64,000 nucleotides of DNA from Flavobacterium taihuense (GCF_019351435.1 NZ_JAHWYN010000014.1:1-64000); one strand, 5' to 3'; shown: positions 34,691-43,873, counted from the first letter of the stretch. A program made the numbers and translations. The notes: a model not told the origin generated them from the letters alone.

Positions 34691-35695
34691 TTAATTAAAT
34701 ATTTTATAAAGCATTTCCCTTAATAAATCGGCTTGAGACAAACTATTAGCGCCAACACCTTTACTTTTTACATCGGTATCTCTCAAAGAAGCTACTATTT
34801 GACTCACTTTTCGCATTGGATAGTTTTTGATAGCCACATCATAATCTTTTAAAAAAAAAGGATTAACCCCCAATACTGAAGCCACATTTTTCGGATTTTT
34901 ATCTTTTAATCCGTGGTATTTTAATAATTGGATAAAAAAACCAAAAACCAAACCTGTTGTCATTACCAATGGATTGTCTTTTGGATTTTGGGCAAAATTT
35001 TCAGCAATTTTGTAGGCCTTCAATTGGTTTCGCTCCCCAATTGCTTTTCGTAATTCGAAGACATTATAATCTTTACTAAATCCGATGTTTTCTTCGATAT
35101 CTTTTGCAGTAATGGTACTTCCGGCTGGTAAAATGATTTGCAGTTTTTCCAGTTCATTATTGATCTTACTCAAATCTGTTCCTAGAAACTCAACCAACAT
35201 AGCCGAAGCCTTGGGTTCAATAGTGTATTTTTTTCCAGCCAATACGCGTTTAATCCAATCTCCTACTTGATTTTCATATAATTTCTTGCTTTCGTAAACA
35301 ACACCGTTCTTGGCTAAAAGTTTGGTGACTTTCTTTCTTTTGTCCAACGTTTTGTATTTGTAACAAAATACCAAAACCGTTGAAGGCATAGGATTTTCGA
35401 CGTAACTTTCGATTTTGTCAATCGTTCTTGATAATTCCTGAGCTTCTTTTATAATAACTACTTGACGATCGGCCATCATTGGGTAACGCTTGGCTGTTGA
35501 TACAACATCTTCTATGCTAACATCTCTTCCGTACAGCACGCTTTGATTAAAACCTTTCTCCTCTTCGGATAAAATATTGGTCTCTATATATTCTGATAAT
35601 TTGTCAATATAATAGGGTTCCTCTCCCATCAAAAAATAAATAGGTTTGATGTTTCCTCCTTTTATATCATTCACAATCTTTACAACTTCGTCCAT
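34691..35695 (-). CDS. holA: DNA polymerase III delta subunit
   Basis: A 334-residue clamp-loader subunit that opens the sliding clamp. The N-terminal AAA+-like domain has IYFLMGEEPYYIDKL near 18 but, as in the family, no functional P-loop. The middle and C-terminal helical domains follow (LEKLQIILPAG, RKAIGERNQLKAYKI, SQADLLREMLYKIF). It diverges from an HsdR-N-like gene across a perfect 21-bp hairpin. This pairing of genes is common in Bacteroidota from what I recall. Confidence 0.92.
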   Translation of the reverse strand: MDEVVKIVNDIKGGNIKPIYFLMGEEPYYIDKLSEYIETNILSEEEKGFNQSVLYGRDVSIEDVVSTAKRYPMMADRQVVIIKEAQELSRTIDKIESYVENPMPSTVLVFCYKYKTLDKRKKVTKLLAKNGVVYESKKLYENQVGDWIKRVLAGKKYTIEPKASAMLVEFLGTDLSKINNELEKLQIILPAGSTITAKDIEENIGFSKDYNVFELRKAIGERNQLKAYKIAENFAQNPKDNPLVMTTGLVFGFFIQLLKYHGLKDKNPKNVASVLGVNPFFLKDYDVAIKNYPMRKVSQIVASLRDTDVKSKGVGANSLSQADLLREMLYKIFN

Positions 35696-35709
35696 TTTTT
35701 ATGTTTGAG

Positions 35710-35761
35710 GTTTAAAGTTTAAAGTTTCATGTTGAAGAATATGAAACTTTAAACTTTAAAC
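35710..35761. repeat. Perfect 21-bp inverted repeat of TTTAAAG words
   Basis: Positions 35710-35730 and 35741-35761 are exact reverse complements around a 10-base loop. The arms consist of tandem GTTTAAA words plus GTTTCAT. It fills the space between two divergent start codons. Confidence 0.8.
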
Positions 35762-35782
35762 TAAATTAACTAATTTCGCCTC

Positions 35783-36238
35783 ATGCAGAAACTCAATTTT
35801 CCTTCTTATACTTTTCGTTTCAAAAATAGCGAAAATAAAGTATCTATTTTTGATGCCATCAGGAAAAAATTCATCATTCTTACTCCCGAAGAATGGGTTC
35901 GCCAACATGTAGTGCAGTTTCTATTAGAAGAAAAAAAATACCCCAAATCACTAGTTAACGTTGAAAAAGTTTTAATGGTAAACGGTTTACGAAAACGATA
36001 TGATGTGGTAGTTTTCAATCCTGATGGAACTATTTTCATATTAATAGAATGCAAAGCACCCGAAGTAAAAATAGCCCAAGCTACATTTGATCAAATTGCG
36101 AGATACAATATGACGCTAGAAGCTGATTTTTTGATGGTAACCAATGGTCTAAATCATTATTTTTGTTTAATGGATTTTGAAAACGAAAAATATACCTTCC
36201 TAGAAAATCTACCAAACTACAAAGGTTTGGAATTTTAG
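35783..36238 (+). CDS. HsdR N-terminal-like nuclease-fold protein
   Basis: A 151-residue protein matching the type I restriction enzyme R N-terminal domain (HSDR_N_2), standing alone. The PD-(D/E)xK core is visible as Asp74 (RYDVVVF), Glu89 and Lys91 (LIECKAP), followed by the QIARYN helix. There are no hsdM, hsdS or helicase genes nearby, so it is not a restriction system. Its conserved place next to holA suggests a housekeeping DNA role, which is inference. Confidence 0.8.
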   Translation: MQKLNFPSYTFRFKNSENKVSIFDAIRKKFIILTPEEWVRQHVVQFLLEEKKYPKSLVNVEKVLMVNGLRKRYDVVVFNPDGTIFILIECKAPEVKIAQATFDQIARYNMTLEADFLMVTNGLNHYFCLMDFENEKYTFLENLPNYKGLEF

Positions 36239-36293
36239 ACTATTAGCATCTAAATATCAAATAATCCCAATATCTAAAAATCGAATAATCTAA

Positions 36294-37286
36294 ATGAAAA
36301 TAGCCGTAGTCATACTGAATTGGAATGGAGTAAAACTTTTAGAACAGTTTTTGCCTTCAGTAATTCAATATTCTCCCGAAGCAACTGTTTATGTTGCCGA
36401 TAATGCTTCGACAGATGAGTCAATAGAATTTGTAAAGAACAATTATCCAACGATTAAAATCGTACAAAATAAGAGCAATCAAGGATTTGCTGGCGGATAT
36501 AACGATGCCTTGCAACATATTGATGCCGAAATTTATGCTCTGGTGAATTCAGATATTGAAGTTACCGAAAACTGGTTGAAACCTATATTAGAAACTTTTG
36601 AAGCAGAACCAGAAACGGCAATCATCCAACCTAAGATATTAGACTTTAAACGAAAAGACTATTTTGAGTACGCTGGTGCTGGCGGTGGATTCATTGATCA
36701 ATTTGGCTATCCTTTTTGCCGTGGGCGCATTTTTGATACCATAGAAAAAGATAACGGGCAATACAATGATAATACAGAAATATTCTGGGCTTCTGGAGCT
36801 TGCTTTTTTATTCGATCTGCTGTTTATAAAGAGCTAAAAGGTTTTGATGAAGATTTTTTTGCCCATCAGGAAGAAATTGATTTATGCTGGCGAACCATTA
36901 ATAAAGGGTATAAAATAAAATACAATTCAGAATCAATCGTTTACCATGTGGGAGGAGCAACTTTACAACAATCCAATCCGCAAAAAACTTTTCTCAACTT
37001 TAGAAATTCATTATTAATGTTAACCAAAAATCTACCACAAAAAACTCTTTTTCAAGTACTTATTATCAGAATGTTATTAGATGGTGTTGCAGGTGTTAAA
37101 TTCATAATAGAAGGTCAATTTGCTCATTGTTGGGCTGTTATAAGAGCTCATTTTTCTTTTTATGCGTCTTTTTTAAAAAATTATAAAAAAAGGCAAAAAA
37201 ATCAAGTTGAAATATACTTTAAAACGAAAAGCATCGTTTATGGTTATTATGTTAAAAACGGCACAGTTTTTGCTGATGTTATTTAA
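36294..37286 (+). CDS. Glycosyltransferase family 2
   Basis: A 330-residue GT-A enzyme. It begins KIAVVILNWNG. Typical features follow: the nucleotide-binding VADNASTDESIEFV, the DxD-like VNSDIEV near 86, and the acceptor-side FWASGACFFIRS and FFAHQEEIDLCWR. It resembles rhamnosyl or other sugar transferases that extend cell-surface polysaccharides. A C-terminal amphipathic region may attach it to the membrane. No other polysaccharide genes are in the neighbourhood. The upstream spacer has TCTAAATATCAAATAATC-type words. Confidence 0.88.
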   Translation: MKIAVVILNWNGVKLLEQFLPSVIQYSPEATVYVADNASTDESIEFVKNNYPTIKIVQNKSNQGFAGGYNDALQHIDAEIYALVNSDIEVTENWLKPILETFEAEPETAIIQPKILDFKRKDYFEYAGAGGGFIDQFGYPFCRGRIFDTIEKDNGQYNDNTEIFWASGACFFIRSAVYKELKGFDEDFFAHQEEIDLCWRTINKGYKIKYNSESIVYHVGGATLQQSNPQKTFLNFRNSLLMLTKNLPQKTLFQVLIIRMLLDGVAGVKFIIEGQFAHCWAVIRAHFSFYASFLKNYKKRQKNQVEIYFKTKSIVYGYYVKNGTVFADVI

Positions 37287-37320
37287 CAATAATTTACATT
37301 TAAAATTAACATTTTAAAAC

Positions 37321-37328
37321 TAACTTTG
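37321..37328 (+). promoter_or_regulatory. OmpA lipoprotein promoter -7 element
   Basis: TAACTTTG matches TAnnTTTG, 32 bases before the ATG. Confidence 0.5.
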
Positions 37329-37360
37329 TAAATCACACGTTTAATTAAATTTCGCATTTT

Positions 37361-38221
37361 ATGAAAAAAATAATGATTACGCTATCGGCTTTAGCACTTT
37401 TGACTTCTTGTGTATCCAAAAAAGAATATGCTGCTTTGGAAGCTAAAAATAAGGAGACCCAAGATTTGCTAAATACTTGTACAGTCAAATTAAATTCTTG
37501 TTTAGAAGAAAAAGCAGGTCTAAAAGCAACAGTAGATGGGTTGAAAGAAACTAATCAACACTTGATTAGTACTTCAAAAGATATGACTATTTTATCTACT
37601 AAAGGTGCTGAAAATATTGAGAAAGCGTTAGAGTCTATCAAAGAGAAAGATTTGAAAATTAGCAGAATGCAAGATGCTTTAACAAAAAAAGACAGCGTTA
37701 CCCTTGCAGTTGTCACCAGTTTGAAATCAGTTGTAGGAATGGATGATAAAGACATCGAAATCAATGTCGACAAAGGAGTAGTTTTTATCTCTATCTCTGA
37801 TAAAATGTTATTCAAAAGCGGTAGTTACGAAGTAAGCGACAAAGCAAAAGGAGTTTTAACTAAAGTTGCGAAAGTAATTAACGACAAACCAGACTTTGAA
37901 TGTATGGTTGAAGGTCATACTGATACTGATGTGTTAAAAGGAAATGCTTGTTTAATTGATAATTGGGATTTGAGTGTTAAACGTTCTACAGCTATTATCC
38001 GTATTTTATCTAATGATTTAGGTGTAAAACCTGAACAATTAATCGCTGCAGGTCGAAGTTCGTTCGTACCTTTAGTACCAAATGATTCTCCTGAAAACAA
38101 ATCTAAAAACAGAAGAACTCGTATCTATGTAATGCCAAAAATAGATCAGTTTTATGACATGGTTGAAAAAGAAATGAAAAAGCAACCAGGAGCAGCTACT
38201 TCAGCACCGGTTCAAAAATAA
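37361..38221 (+). CDS. OmpA-family outer membrane lipoprotein
   Basis: A 286-residue peptidoglycan-binding protein. The signal peptide ends in LLTSC with Cys17 as lipid anchor. A coiled coil (about 20-125) with an ordered Cys pair (NTCTVKLNSC) follows. The OmpA C-terminal domain (about 140-265) has the peptidoglycan-binding pattern VEGHTDTD, LSVKRSTAIIRIL and NRRTRIYV. It links outer membrane and cell wall. A strong terminator follows. Confidence 0.92.
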   Translation: MKKIMITLSALALLTSCVSKKEYAALEAKNKETQDLLNTCTVKLNSCLEEKAGLKATVDGLKETNQHLISTSKDMTILSTKGAENIEKALESIKEKDLKISRMQDALTKKDSVTLAVVTSLKSVVGMDDKDIEINVDKGVVFISISDKMLFKSGSYEVSDKAKGVLTKVAKVINDKPDFECMVEGHTDTDVLKGNACLIDNWDLSVKRSTAIIRILSNDLGVKPEQLIAAGRSSFVPLVPNDSPENKSKNRRTRIYVMPKIDQFYDMVEKEMKKQPGAATSAPVQK

Positions 38222-38238
38222 TTTATTTTTATAAAAGG

Positions 38239-38268
38239 AACGCCTCGATAGTATTGAGGCGTTTTTTT
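38239..38268 (+). terminator. Terminator of the OmpA lipoprotein gene
   Basis: AACGCCTC (38239-38246) pairs with GAGGCGTT (38256-38263) around a 9-base loop and is followed by seven T residues. Confidence 0.88.
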
Positions 38269-38317
38269 ATGCTTTAACTTTTTTGAAAGCATTCGTATCC
38301 CTTATTACGTTCAGAGA

Positions 38318-38938
38318 CTATAATATATCGACACTTCCTTTACCCTCTCTTACCACAATAGGCTCATCTCCAGACAAATCGATGATTGTTGACCCGATAT
38401 TATCTCCATAACCACCATCAATTACCATGTCAACAAGATTTTGCCATTTTTCGAAAATAAGCTCCGGGTCGGTAGTGTATTCGATTACTTCATCTTCATC
38501 TCGAATGGAAGTCGAAACTATGGGATTTCCTAATTGACGAACAATTTCTAATGCAATCGAATTATCGGGAACACGGATACCAACGGTTGTTTTCTTTTTA
38601 AACTCTTTAGGTAAATTATTATTTCCTGGAAGAATAAAGGTATATGGTCCTGGTAAGGCTCTTTTAAGTAACTTAAAAGTTGAAGTATCTATTTGTTTGA
38701 CATAATCAGACAAATTACTCAAATCATGACAAATAAATGAAAAATTGGCTTTCTCTAATTTTACTCCTTTTATTTTGGCGATTTTTTCAAGAGCACGAGA
38801 ATTGGTAATATCGCAACCCAGACCATAAACGGTATCGGTTGGATAAATAACCAAACCTCCGTCTTTTAAAACCTTAACTACTTTGGCAATTGCCGCTTCA
38901 TTGGGTTTGTCTTCGTATATTTTTATAATTTGAGCCAT
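38318..38938 (-). CDS. Threonylcarbamoyl-AMP synthase-like protein, YciO type
   Basis: A 206-residue YrdC-domain protein without the Sua5 extension. It shows YPTDTVYGLGCDI near 33, the ARIKGVKLEKANFSF-like segment (KIKGVKLEKANFSF) and GIRVPDN. It is closer to YciO than to TsaC. The window also encodes a Sua5-type enzyme at 21011-21994, so the genome holds at least two family members. Which one makes t6A cannot be decided from sequence; Sua5 is the safer choice. Confidence 0.85.
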   Translation of the reverse strand: MAQIIKIYEDKPNEAAIAKVVKVLKDGGLVIYPTDTVYGLGCDITNSRALEKIAKIKGVKLEKANFSFICHDLSNLSDYVKQIDTSTFKLLKRALPGPYTFILPGNNNLPKEFKKKTTVGIRVPDNSIALEIVRQLGNPIVSTSIRDEDEVIEYTTDPELIFEKWQNLVDMVIDGGYGDNIGSTIIDLSGDEPIVVREGKGSVDIL

Positions 38939-39017
38939 AAGATTTTTTGTTAAAAGTTCAAAAAAGTTTAAAAGTTTAAAGTCATTCGTAATGGAACTTT
39001 AAACCTGAAATATTTTC

Positions 39018-41348
39018 TTAACCTATGATATCTAATTTTGCAAAACGTAGTAACAATTTTTTTAAACCACCTACTTCAAACTTGATTTCGGCTTTTTTAT
39101 CGGCACCAACACCTTCTAAGTTGATGACTTGTCCTTTTCCAAAGCGTTCGTGCATTACCACATTTCCTGCAACTAGCTTGTTATCAAATAAATTAGCACT
39201 TCCAGTCGAAGGATTACTTCCTGTCATTGGTTTGAGTTTTCTAATGCTGCTATCGGGTTTCACTGGCTCTTCTGGAGTTGGAGGGCTTCCTCCTATCGGT
39301 TTTGCCAAACGCAATTTGGATTTATCCACATCGCCAAAAATATCACTATCAATCATAGGTTTATAGCGGTAATTACTTTCGACTGGCGTAAGGTATTCCA
39401 AATATTGTCCGTCTATTTCTTCAATAAAACGAGAAGGCTCACTATCTGTTAATTTTCCCCAACGGTAACGCGATTGTGCATAGGTTAAATAGGCTTGATG
39501 TTCCGCACGAGTTAAAGCTACGTAAAATAATCGACGTTCTTCCTCTAATTCGCTTCTCGTACTCATACTCATGGCACTAGGAAACAAATCCTCCTCCATT
39601 CCTACCACAAATACGTGAGGAAACTCAAGTCCCTTGGCTAAGTGAATCGTCATTAAAGCCACGCGATCCTCATCACTGGTGTCTTTATCCAAGTCGGTGG
39701 CAAGAGCAACATCTTCCATAAATTCTGATAATGCACCACGAGCGCCATCAACTTCTCTTTGACCTTCGATGAAATCCTTGACTCCATTCAATAATTGTTC
39801 AATATTTTCAATTCGAGCCATTCCTTCGGGCGTAGCATCTTTTTTTAATTCTTGAATCAAGCCTGTTTTTTTGGCTACATGTTCTACAACATAAAAAGCA
39901 TCCTGATTCTCATTAATCACTTGGAAACTTTGAATCATAGTAACAAAATCCAATAATTTTTGTTTCGTTCCCGAGTTTAGTTTCAGGTCAATTCGTTCAA
40001 TGTTTTGCATTACTTCAAAAATCGAACGCTTATAGTGATTGGCTGCAATTGTAAGCTTCTCGATAGTAGTATTTCCAATTCCTCGCGCTGGATAATTGAT
40101 AACACGTATCAAAGCTTCTTCGTCTTTAGGGTTAATGACCAATCGTAAATAACACAGCGCATCTTTAACTTCTTTTCTTTGATAAAAAGATAAACCTCCA
40201 TAAATGCGGTATGGAATATCTCTTTTTCGTAAGGCATCTTCCATGGCTTTTGACTGTGCATTGGTACGGTACAAAATGGCAAAAGCACCATTGTGCAACT
40301 GATGGTTCATTTTTTGTTCCCAAATAGTAGCTGCCACAAACCGCCCTTCTTCATTATCAGTAATACTACGGTGTACTTTTATTTTTGGACCAAATTCATT
40401 GGCTGTCCAAACTACTTTATCCAGTTTTACTTTATTTTTATCAATGATAGTATTGGCTGCTTCAACAATATTTTTGGTTGAACGGTAATTTTGTTCCAAT
40501 CTAAAGGTTTTTACACCTTCATAATCTTTCTGGAAGTTCAGGATATTATTGATATTTGCTCCTCGGAAAGCATAGATACTTTGTGCATCATCACCTACCA
40601 CGCAAATGTTTTGAAATTTATCCGACAAAGCGCGAACAATCAAATATTGCGAATGGTTGGTATCCTGGTACTCATCCACCAATAAATAGCGAAAACGGTT
40701 CTGGTATTTTGCCAAAACTTCTGGAAAACGAGTTAGTAATTCATTGGTTTTTAATAACAAATCATCAAAATCCATCGCACCCGATTTAAAACAGCGATCC
40801 ACATAATTCTGATAAATCTCTCCCATTCTAGGCTTTTTGCTCATGGCATCGGCTTCTTGCAAATCAGGATCATTAAAATAGGCTTTTACCGTAATCAAAC
40901 TATTTTTAAAGTTCGAAATTCGGCTCAAAACCTGTTTCGGTTTGTAAACATCACGATCCAATTGCATTTCCTTTATTATTCCCGAAATGGCGCGCAAAGA
41001 ATCTTGCGAATCATAAATCGTAAAATTTGAAGGATAACCCAAATGCTCTGCTTCCGAACGTAAAATTCGAGCGAAAACGGAATGAAAAGTTCCCATCCAT
41101 AGATTCTTAGCCTCACTAGTTCCAACTATATCCGAGATACGTTTTTTCATCTCTCTCGCCGCCTTATTGGTAAAAGTAAGCGACAAAATATTGAATGGAT
41201 CTACACCTTGATGCATCAAATAAGCAATTCTGATGGTAAGCACACGAGTTTTTCCGGAGCCTGCACCCGCAATAATAATCATAGGACCATCCTTTTGCAA
41301 TACAGGTTCGCGTTGTGCCTCGTTAAGTTGTTCTATATATTTTTGCAT
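39018..41348 (-). CDS. PcrA/UvrD-type superfamily 1 DNA helicase
   Basis: A 776-residue 3'-5' helicase. Walker A is GAGSGKTRVL near 28, motif II is VDEYQDTN near 230, motif III is VVGDDAQSIYAFRGA, motif IV is EQNYRST, and motif VI is VALTRAEHQAYL. The C-terminus (about 735-776) is a PcrA-type Tudor-like RNA polymerase contact region (VMHERFGKGQVINLEG). It removes RecA filaments and acts in repair and transcription-coupled events. Confidence 0.95.
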   Translation of the reverse strand: MQKYIEQLNEAQREPVLQKDGPMIIIAGAGSGKTRVLTIRIAYLMHQGVDPFNILSLTFTNKAAREMKKRISDIVGTSEAKNLWMGTFHSVFARILRSEAEHLGYPSNFTIYDSQDSLRAISGIIKEMQLDRDVYKPKQVLSRISNFKNSLITVKAYFNDPDLQEADAMSKKPRMGEIYQNYVDRCFKSGAMDFDDLLLKTNELLTRFPEVLAKYQNRFRYLLVDEYQDTNHSQYLIVRALSDKFQNICVVGDDAQSIYAFRGANINNILNFQKDYEGVKTFRLEQNYRSTKNIVEAANTIIDKNKVKLDKVVWTANEFGPKIKVHRSITDNEEGRFVAATIWEQKMNHQLHNGAFAILYRTNAQSKAMEDALRKRDIPYRIYGGLSFYQRKEVKDALCYLRLVINPKDEEALIRVINYPARGIGNTTIEKLTIAANHYKRSIFEVMQNIERIDLKLNSGTKQKLLDFVTMIQSFQVINENQDAFYVVEHVAKKTGLIQELKKDATPEGMARIENIEQLLNGVKDFIEGQREVDGARGALSEFMEDVALATDLDKDTSDEDRVALMTIHLAKGLEFPHVFVVGMEEDLFPSAMSMSTRSELEEERRLFYVALTRAEHQAYLTYAQSRYRWGKLTDSEPSRFIEEIDGQYLEYLTPVESNYRYKPMIDSDIFGDVDKSKLRLAKPIGGSPPTPEEPVKPDSSIRKLKPMTGSNPSTGSANLFDNKLVAGNVVMHERFGKGQVINLEGVGADKKAEIKFEVGGLKKLLLRFAKLDIIG

Positions 41349-41768
41349 GAAATAACTACTGTTTGATGCAAAAATAAGAATTTAAGAACGAATAAACGAG
41401 TCTTAGTGAAATTCAAATAACAGTTTCCAAATGGCAGTTTTGAGATTGCAGTTTTCAGCAGGAAACTCCTGCTTCAAATTCTACAATCCTATACATTATC
41501 CCAGAATTTTAAAAAAAATCGTTTTCTGCCATCTCAAAACTGCCATCTGAACTCTATAAGGTAAATTATCCAGGCGTGACCACAATAGCAAAAGGGGCTG
41601 TTTTTGCAATATCTTCATTAGCCCCTTTCCCTATTGTGGTCGGGTCATCCGTGCTACTTCGGTAGCTTACTACTACCCCTCACGCGGCATCCCGTAAAAA
41701 TTAGAAATTTATTTGCTTAAGAATTAACTTTCTAATGATCAATCCTTTCCCCATTAATTCAAAAAAAT
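41349..41768. other. Repeat-rich spacer between helicase and acyltransferase genes
   Basis: No gene is seen in these 420 bases. A perfect 16-bp inverted repeat ATGGCAGTTTTGAGAT (41431-41446) and its complement (41531-41546) are separated by 84 bases. They are followed by structured repeat copy B (41674-41685 is not included here as coding). The rest is AT-rich and simple. Confidence 0.6.
41574..41685. repeat. Structured intergenic repeat, copy B
   Basis: The closing stem is GCGTG (41574-41578) with CACGC (41681-41685). The inner stem is ACCACAATAG (41579-41588) with CTATTGTGGT (41631-41640), then a 2x2 mismatch, then AAAGGGGCT (41591-41599) with AGCCCCTTT (41620-41628). The tail contains GCTAC-TTCG-GTAGC (41653-41666). 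The tail matches copy A without gaps. Compared with A, the closing stem changes A-T to C-G, and the small hairpin loop changes TTTG to TTCG. Confidence 0.8.
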
Positions 41769-42908
41769 CTATACAGTAGTTTCCAAGTTACGCTGTTTCG
41801 ACTTAATTCTTTTCTTCAATATTTTTCTCGATTTGATTTCGATAAAATGATAAGTAAAATGAGCGCTAAGCAATGTTAAACTCATGAACATCGTTACAAA
41901 AATCACTTTCATACCAAGCGTTAGCGTTTCAATACCGTAATTCGATCTTAAATACGGCAAACAATACCAAAACACCATAAACCAAACGCCATGCATCATG
42001 TAAATGGAATACGAAATATCTCCCAAGTATTTGAAAATGCTTGTTTCCAGCATTATTTTTATTGCTCCATTATTGTACGCTGTTGTCAATAATAAAAGAC
42101 AAAAAATTGGAAGTATAAACAGGTCATTCCAACTGAAATGAAAAATTAACACTATAAAAGCGAAGGCAAAAAGAAATAAAATACTTTTTGAAAGCCAACT
42201 TTTCCACAATCCATTCATATACATCTGATATAAAACAGTTCCCAAACTAAACTCAGCCACACATCTCACCCAGCCATAATCAAAAGTAATATCCAAATTC
42301 CCTTTCCAATACACCATAAAACTTAAAATAATTACTGCAACTACCGCAAGAATACCATTCTTAAACCAGCTTTTATTAAAAACAAACGGGATAATAAAAC
42401 AAGCGGCAAAATACGTCCACCACTCCGCACCTATTGACCAAGACACTAGATTCCAAGACAAATAAACATGTTGATTCATAGAATTAAGCAGCAATAGATG
42501 GCTGGGTAAAGCAGACCAAGCCATGAATGTTTTCCAACTCCCATCAACGACAGCAGCAGAAATCACAGGAAATACTAGTGCGAAAGGAATTAACAATAGC
42601 AATGTAAAAAAATGCAATGGATAAATACGGCAAAATCTCGCCCACAAATAAGTCTTGATTATTTTCCATTTTCCAAAATGATGGGTCAACGTCTCACCAT
42701 ACACATGACTAATGATAAAACCACTCAACAAAAAGAAAAAATCAACCCATAAATACCCTTTAGCAAGGATTCCTGATGTTTCATGAGGAATAAGAGTGCC
42801 AAATTCACGGTAAAAAATAATAACATCCATGTGAAAAAACATAACCCAAATGGCTGCAATACCACGCATTGGTGTCAGTGAGTTAATATAATTTGTTTGC
42901 ATATTCAA
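41769..42908 (-). CDS. Membrane acyltransferase, acyltransferase 3 family
   Basis: A 379-residue integral membrane protein with about ten helices. The N-terminus carries the family features: LTPMRGIAAIWVMFFH with the catalytic His near 26, and a conserved Arg in the RFCRIYPLHFF motif near 92. Members O-acetylate cell-surface polysaccharides, glycolipids or other envelope molecules. It is upstream of nothing on its strand except the terminal spacer, and follows a GH16-like gene by 55 bases; the two could be cotranscribed. Confidence 0.9.
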   Translation of the reverse strand: MNMQTNYINSLTPMRGIAAIWVMFFHMDVIIFYREFGTLIPHETSGILAKGYLWVDFFFLLSGFIISHVYGETLTHHFGKWKIIKTYLWARFCRIYPLHFFTLLLLIPFALVFPVISAAVVDGSWKTFMAWSALPSHLLLLNSMNQHVYLSWNLVSWSIGAEWWTYFAACFIIPFVFNKSWFKNGILAVVAVIILSFMVYWKGNLDITFDYGWVRCVAEFSLGTVLYQMYMNGLWKSWLSKSILFLFAFAFIVLIFHFSWNDLFILPIFCLLLLTTAYNNGAIKIMLETSIFKYLGDISYSIYMMHGVWFMVFWYCLPYLRSNYGIETLTLGMKVIFVTMFMSLTLLSAHFTYHFIEIKSRKILKKRIKSKQRNLETTV

Positions 42909-42962
42909 TAAGTTGGTTTATAAAATTAATTTTGATTTATGGTAAATATAGATAGTGTATAA

Positions 42963-43781
42963 CTAGATATGTTTATACCCTCGAACATAATCGATAACAA
43001 AGTTTTTAGGATAGATTTTATCTTTTTTATCATCAATTTCTGTTGGAATTTCATAAACACCCAGCATAAATTGCATCGGATAATTGGGAGACTGTCTAAT
43101 CTCTCTAATTTCCTGGTTGTCAATATAAAAAATCACTCTCTCGGGAGTCCATTCGGCTGCATAAATATGAAATTGGGTAACATCAATGTCAAAATCCTCT
43201 TCATAAAAATCCTCTTTCAATTTTGGATCATTGAACTTATGAATTCCATAGCCAATTTTTGCTTTGTTTTTCATCACGTTACATCCTTTGACTTCAAAAA
43301 TGCAAATCTCCGCTGATTTTTCTGGACTGTCTTCAAATCCGATCATCCATAAGGCCACTACATTCGACCGTGTATCTAATGATTTGGCTCTAATTTCAAA
43401 AAATCCATATTGGGGTAAATAAGTCTTGACGGTGGTTTGCTTTTCTCTTACCACACAATTTGGATTAAATTTGTGTTGTCCAATGCCACTTCCAACCTCT
43501 CCGGAAAAAACACCCGTTTGAATTGAAGAGCATTTGATGTCACCATTAAATTCAGGACACCAAGGTTTTTGCTCGTCGGTAATTTGCAAAACTAAATTCC
43601 TATTATTGATTTCGTAGTTTGGTTTCGACATTTCCTTGGAACTCCACTGCGGCAAATAGAACGGCAACCAATTCTCAGTATCGATTACATCTTTTACAAA
43701 TTCATCATTGAATTCCAAAACAAAATTTTCTTTTATTTTAGAATTGGCTGGAAAATCATATTTAGAAAACTGTAGTTTCAT
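42963..43781 (-). CDS. GH16-like glycoside hydrolase with altered catalytic motif
   Basis: A 272-residue single-domain protein with the GH16 jelly-roll pattern: FFEIRAKSLDTRSNVVALWMIG, AAEWTPERVIFYIDNQEIR and a C-terminal FVIDYVRGY. The catalytic signature that is normally ExDxxE reads EICIFE at 158-163. Both glutamates (nucleophile Glu158, acid/base Glu163) are kept, but the central Asp is Cys160. No signal peptide is visible. It may be a diverged hydrolase acting on an unusual substrate, or a binding protein. Confidence 0.75.
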   Translation of the reverse strand: MKLQFSKYDFPANSKIKENFVLEFNDEFVKDVIDTENWLPFYLPQWSSKEMSKPNYEINNRNLVLQITDEQKPWCPEFNGDIKCSSIQTGVFSGEVGSGIGQHKFNPNCVVREKQTTVKTYLPQYGFFEIRAKSLDTRSNVVALWMIGFEDSPEKSAEICIFEVKGCNVMKNKAKIGYGIHKFNDPKLKEDFYEEDFDIDVTQFHIYAAEWTPERVIFYIDNQEIREIRQSPNYPMQFMLGVYEIPTEIDDKKDKIYPKNFVIDYVRGYKHI

Positions 43782-43873
43782 ATTGCATTAAATGCTGTTT
43801 AAAATAAAAAATAAAGTTGCTAAAATAGACAAAAACATCAATCCAGATGCAATTTCTTAATACATCCAATTGA

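Noticed and set aside
35783..36238. Type I restriction system suggested by the HsdR-N-like protein
   Set aside because: No helicase, methylase or specificity gene is adjacent. The neighbours are replication and cell-surface genes.
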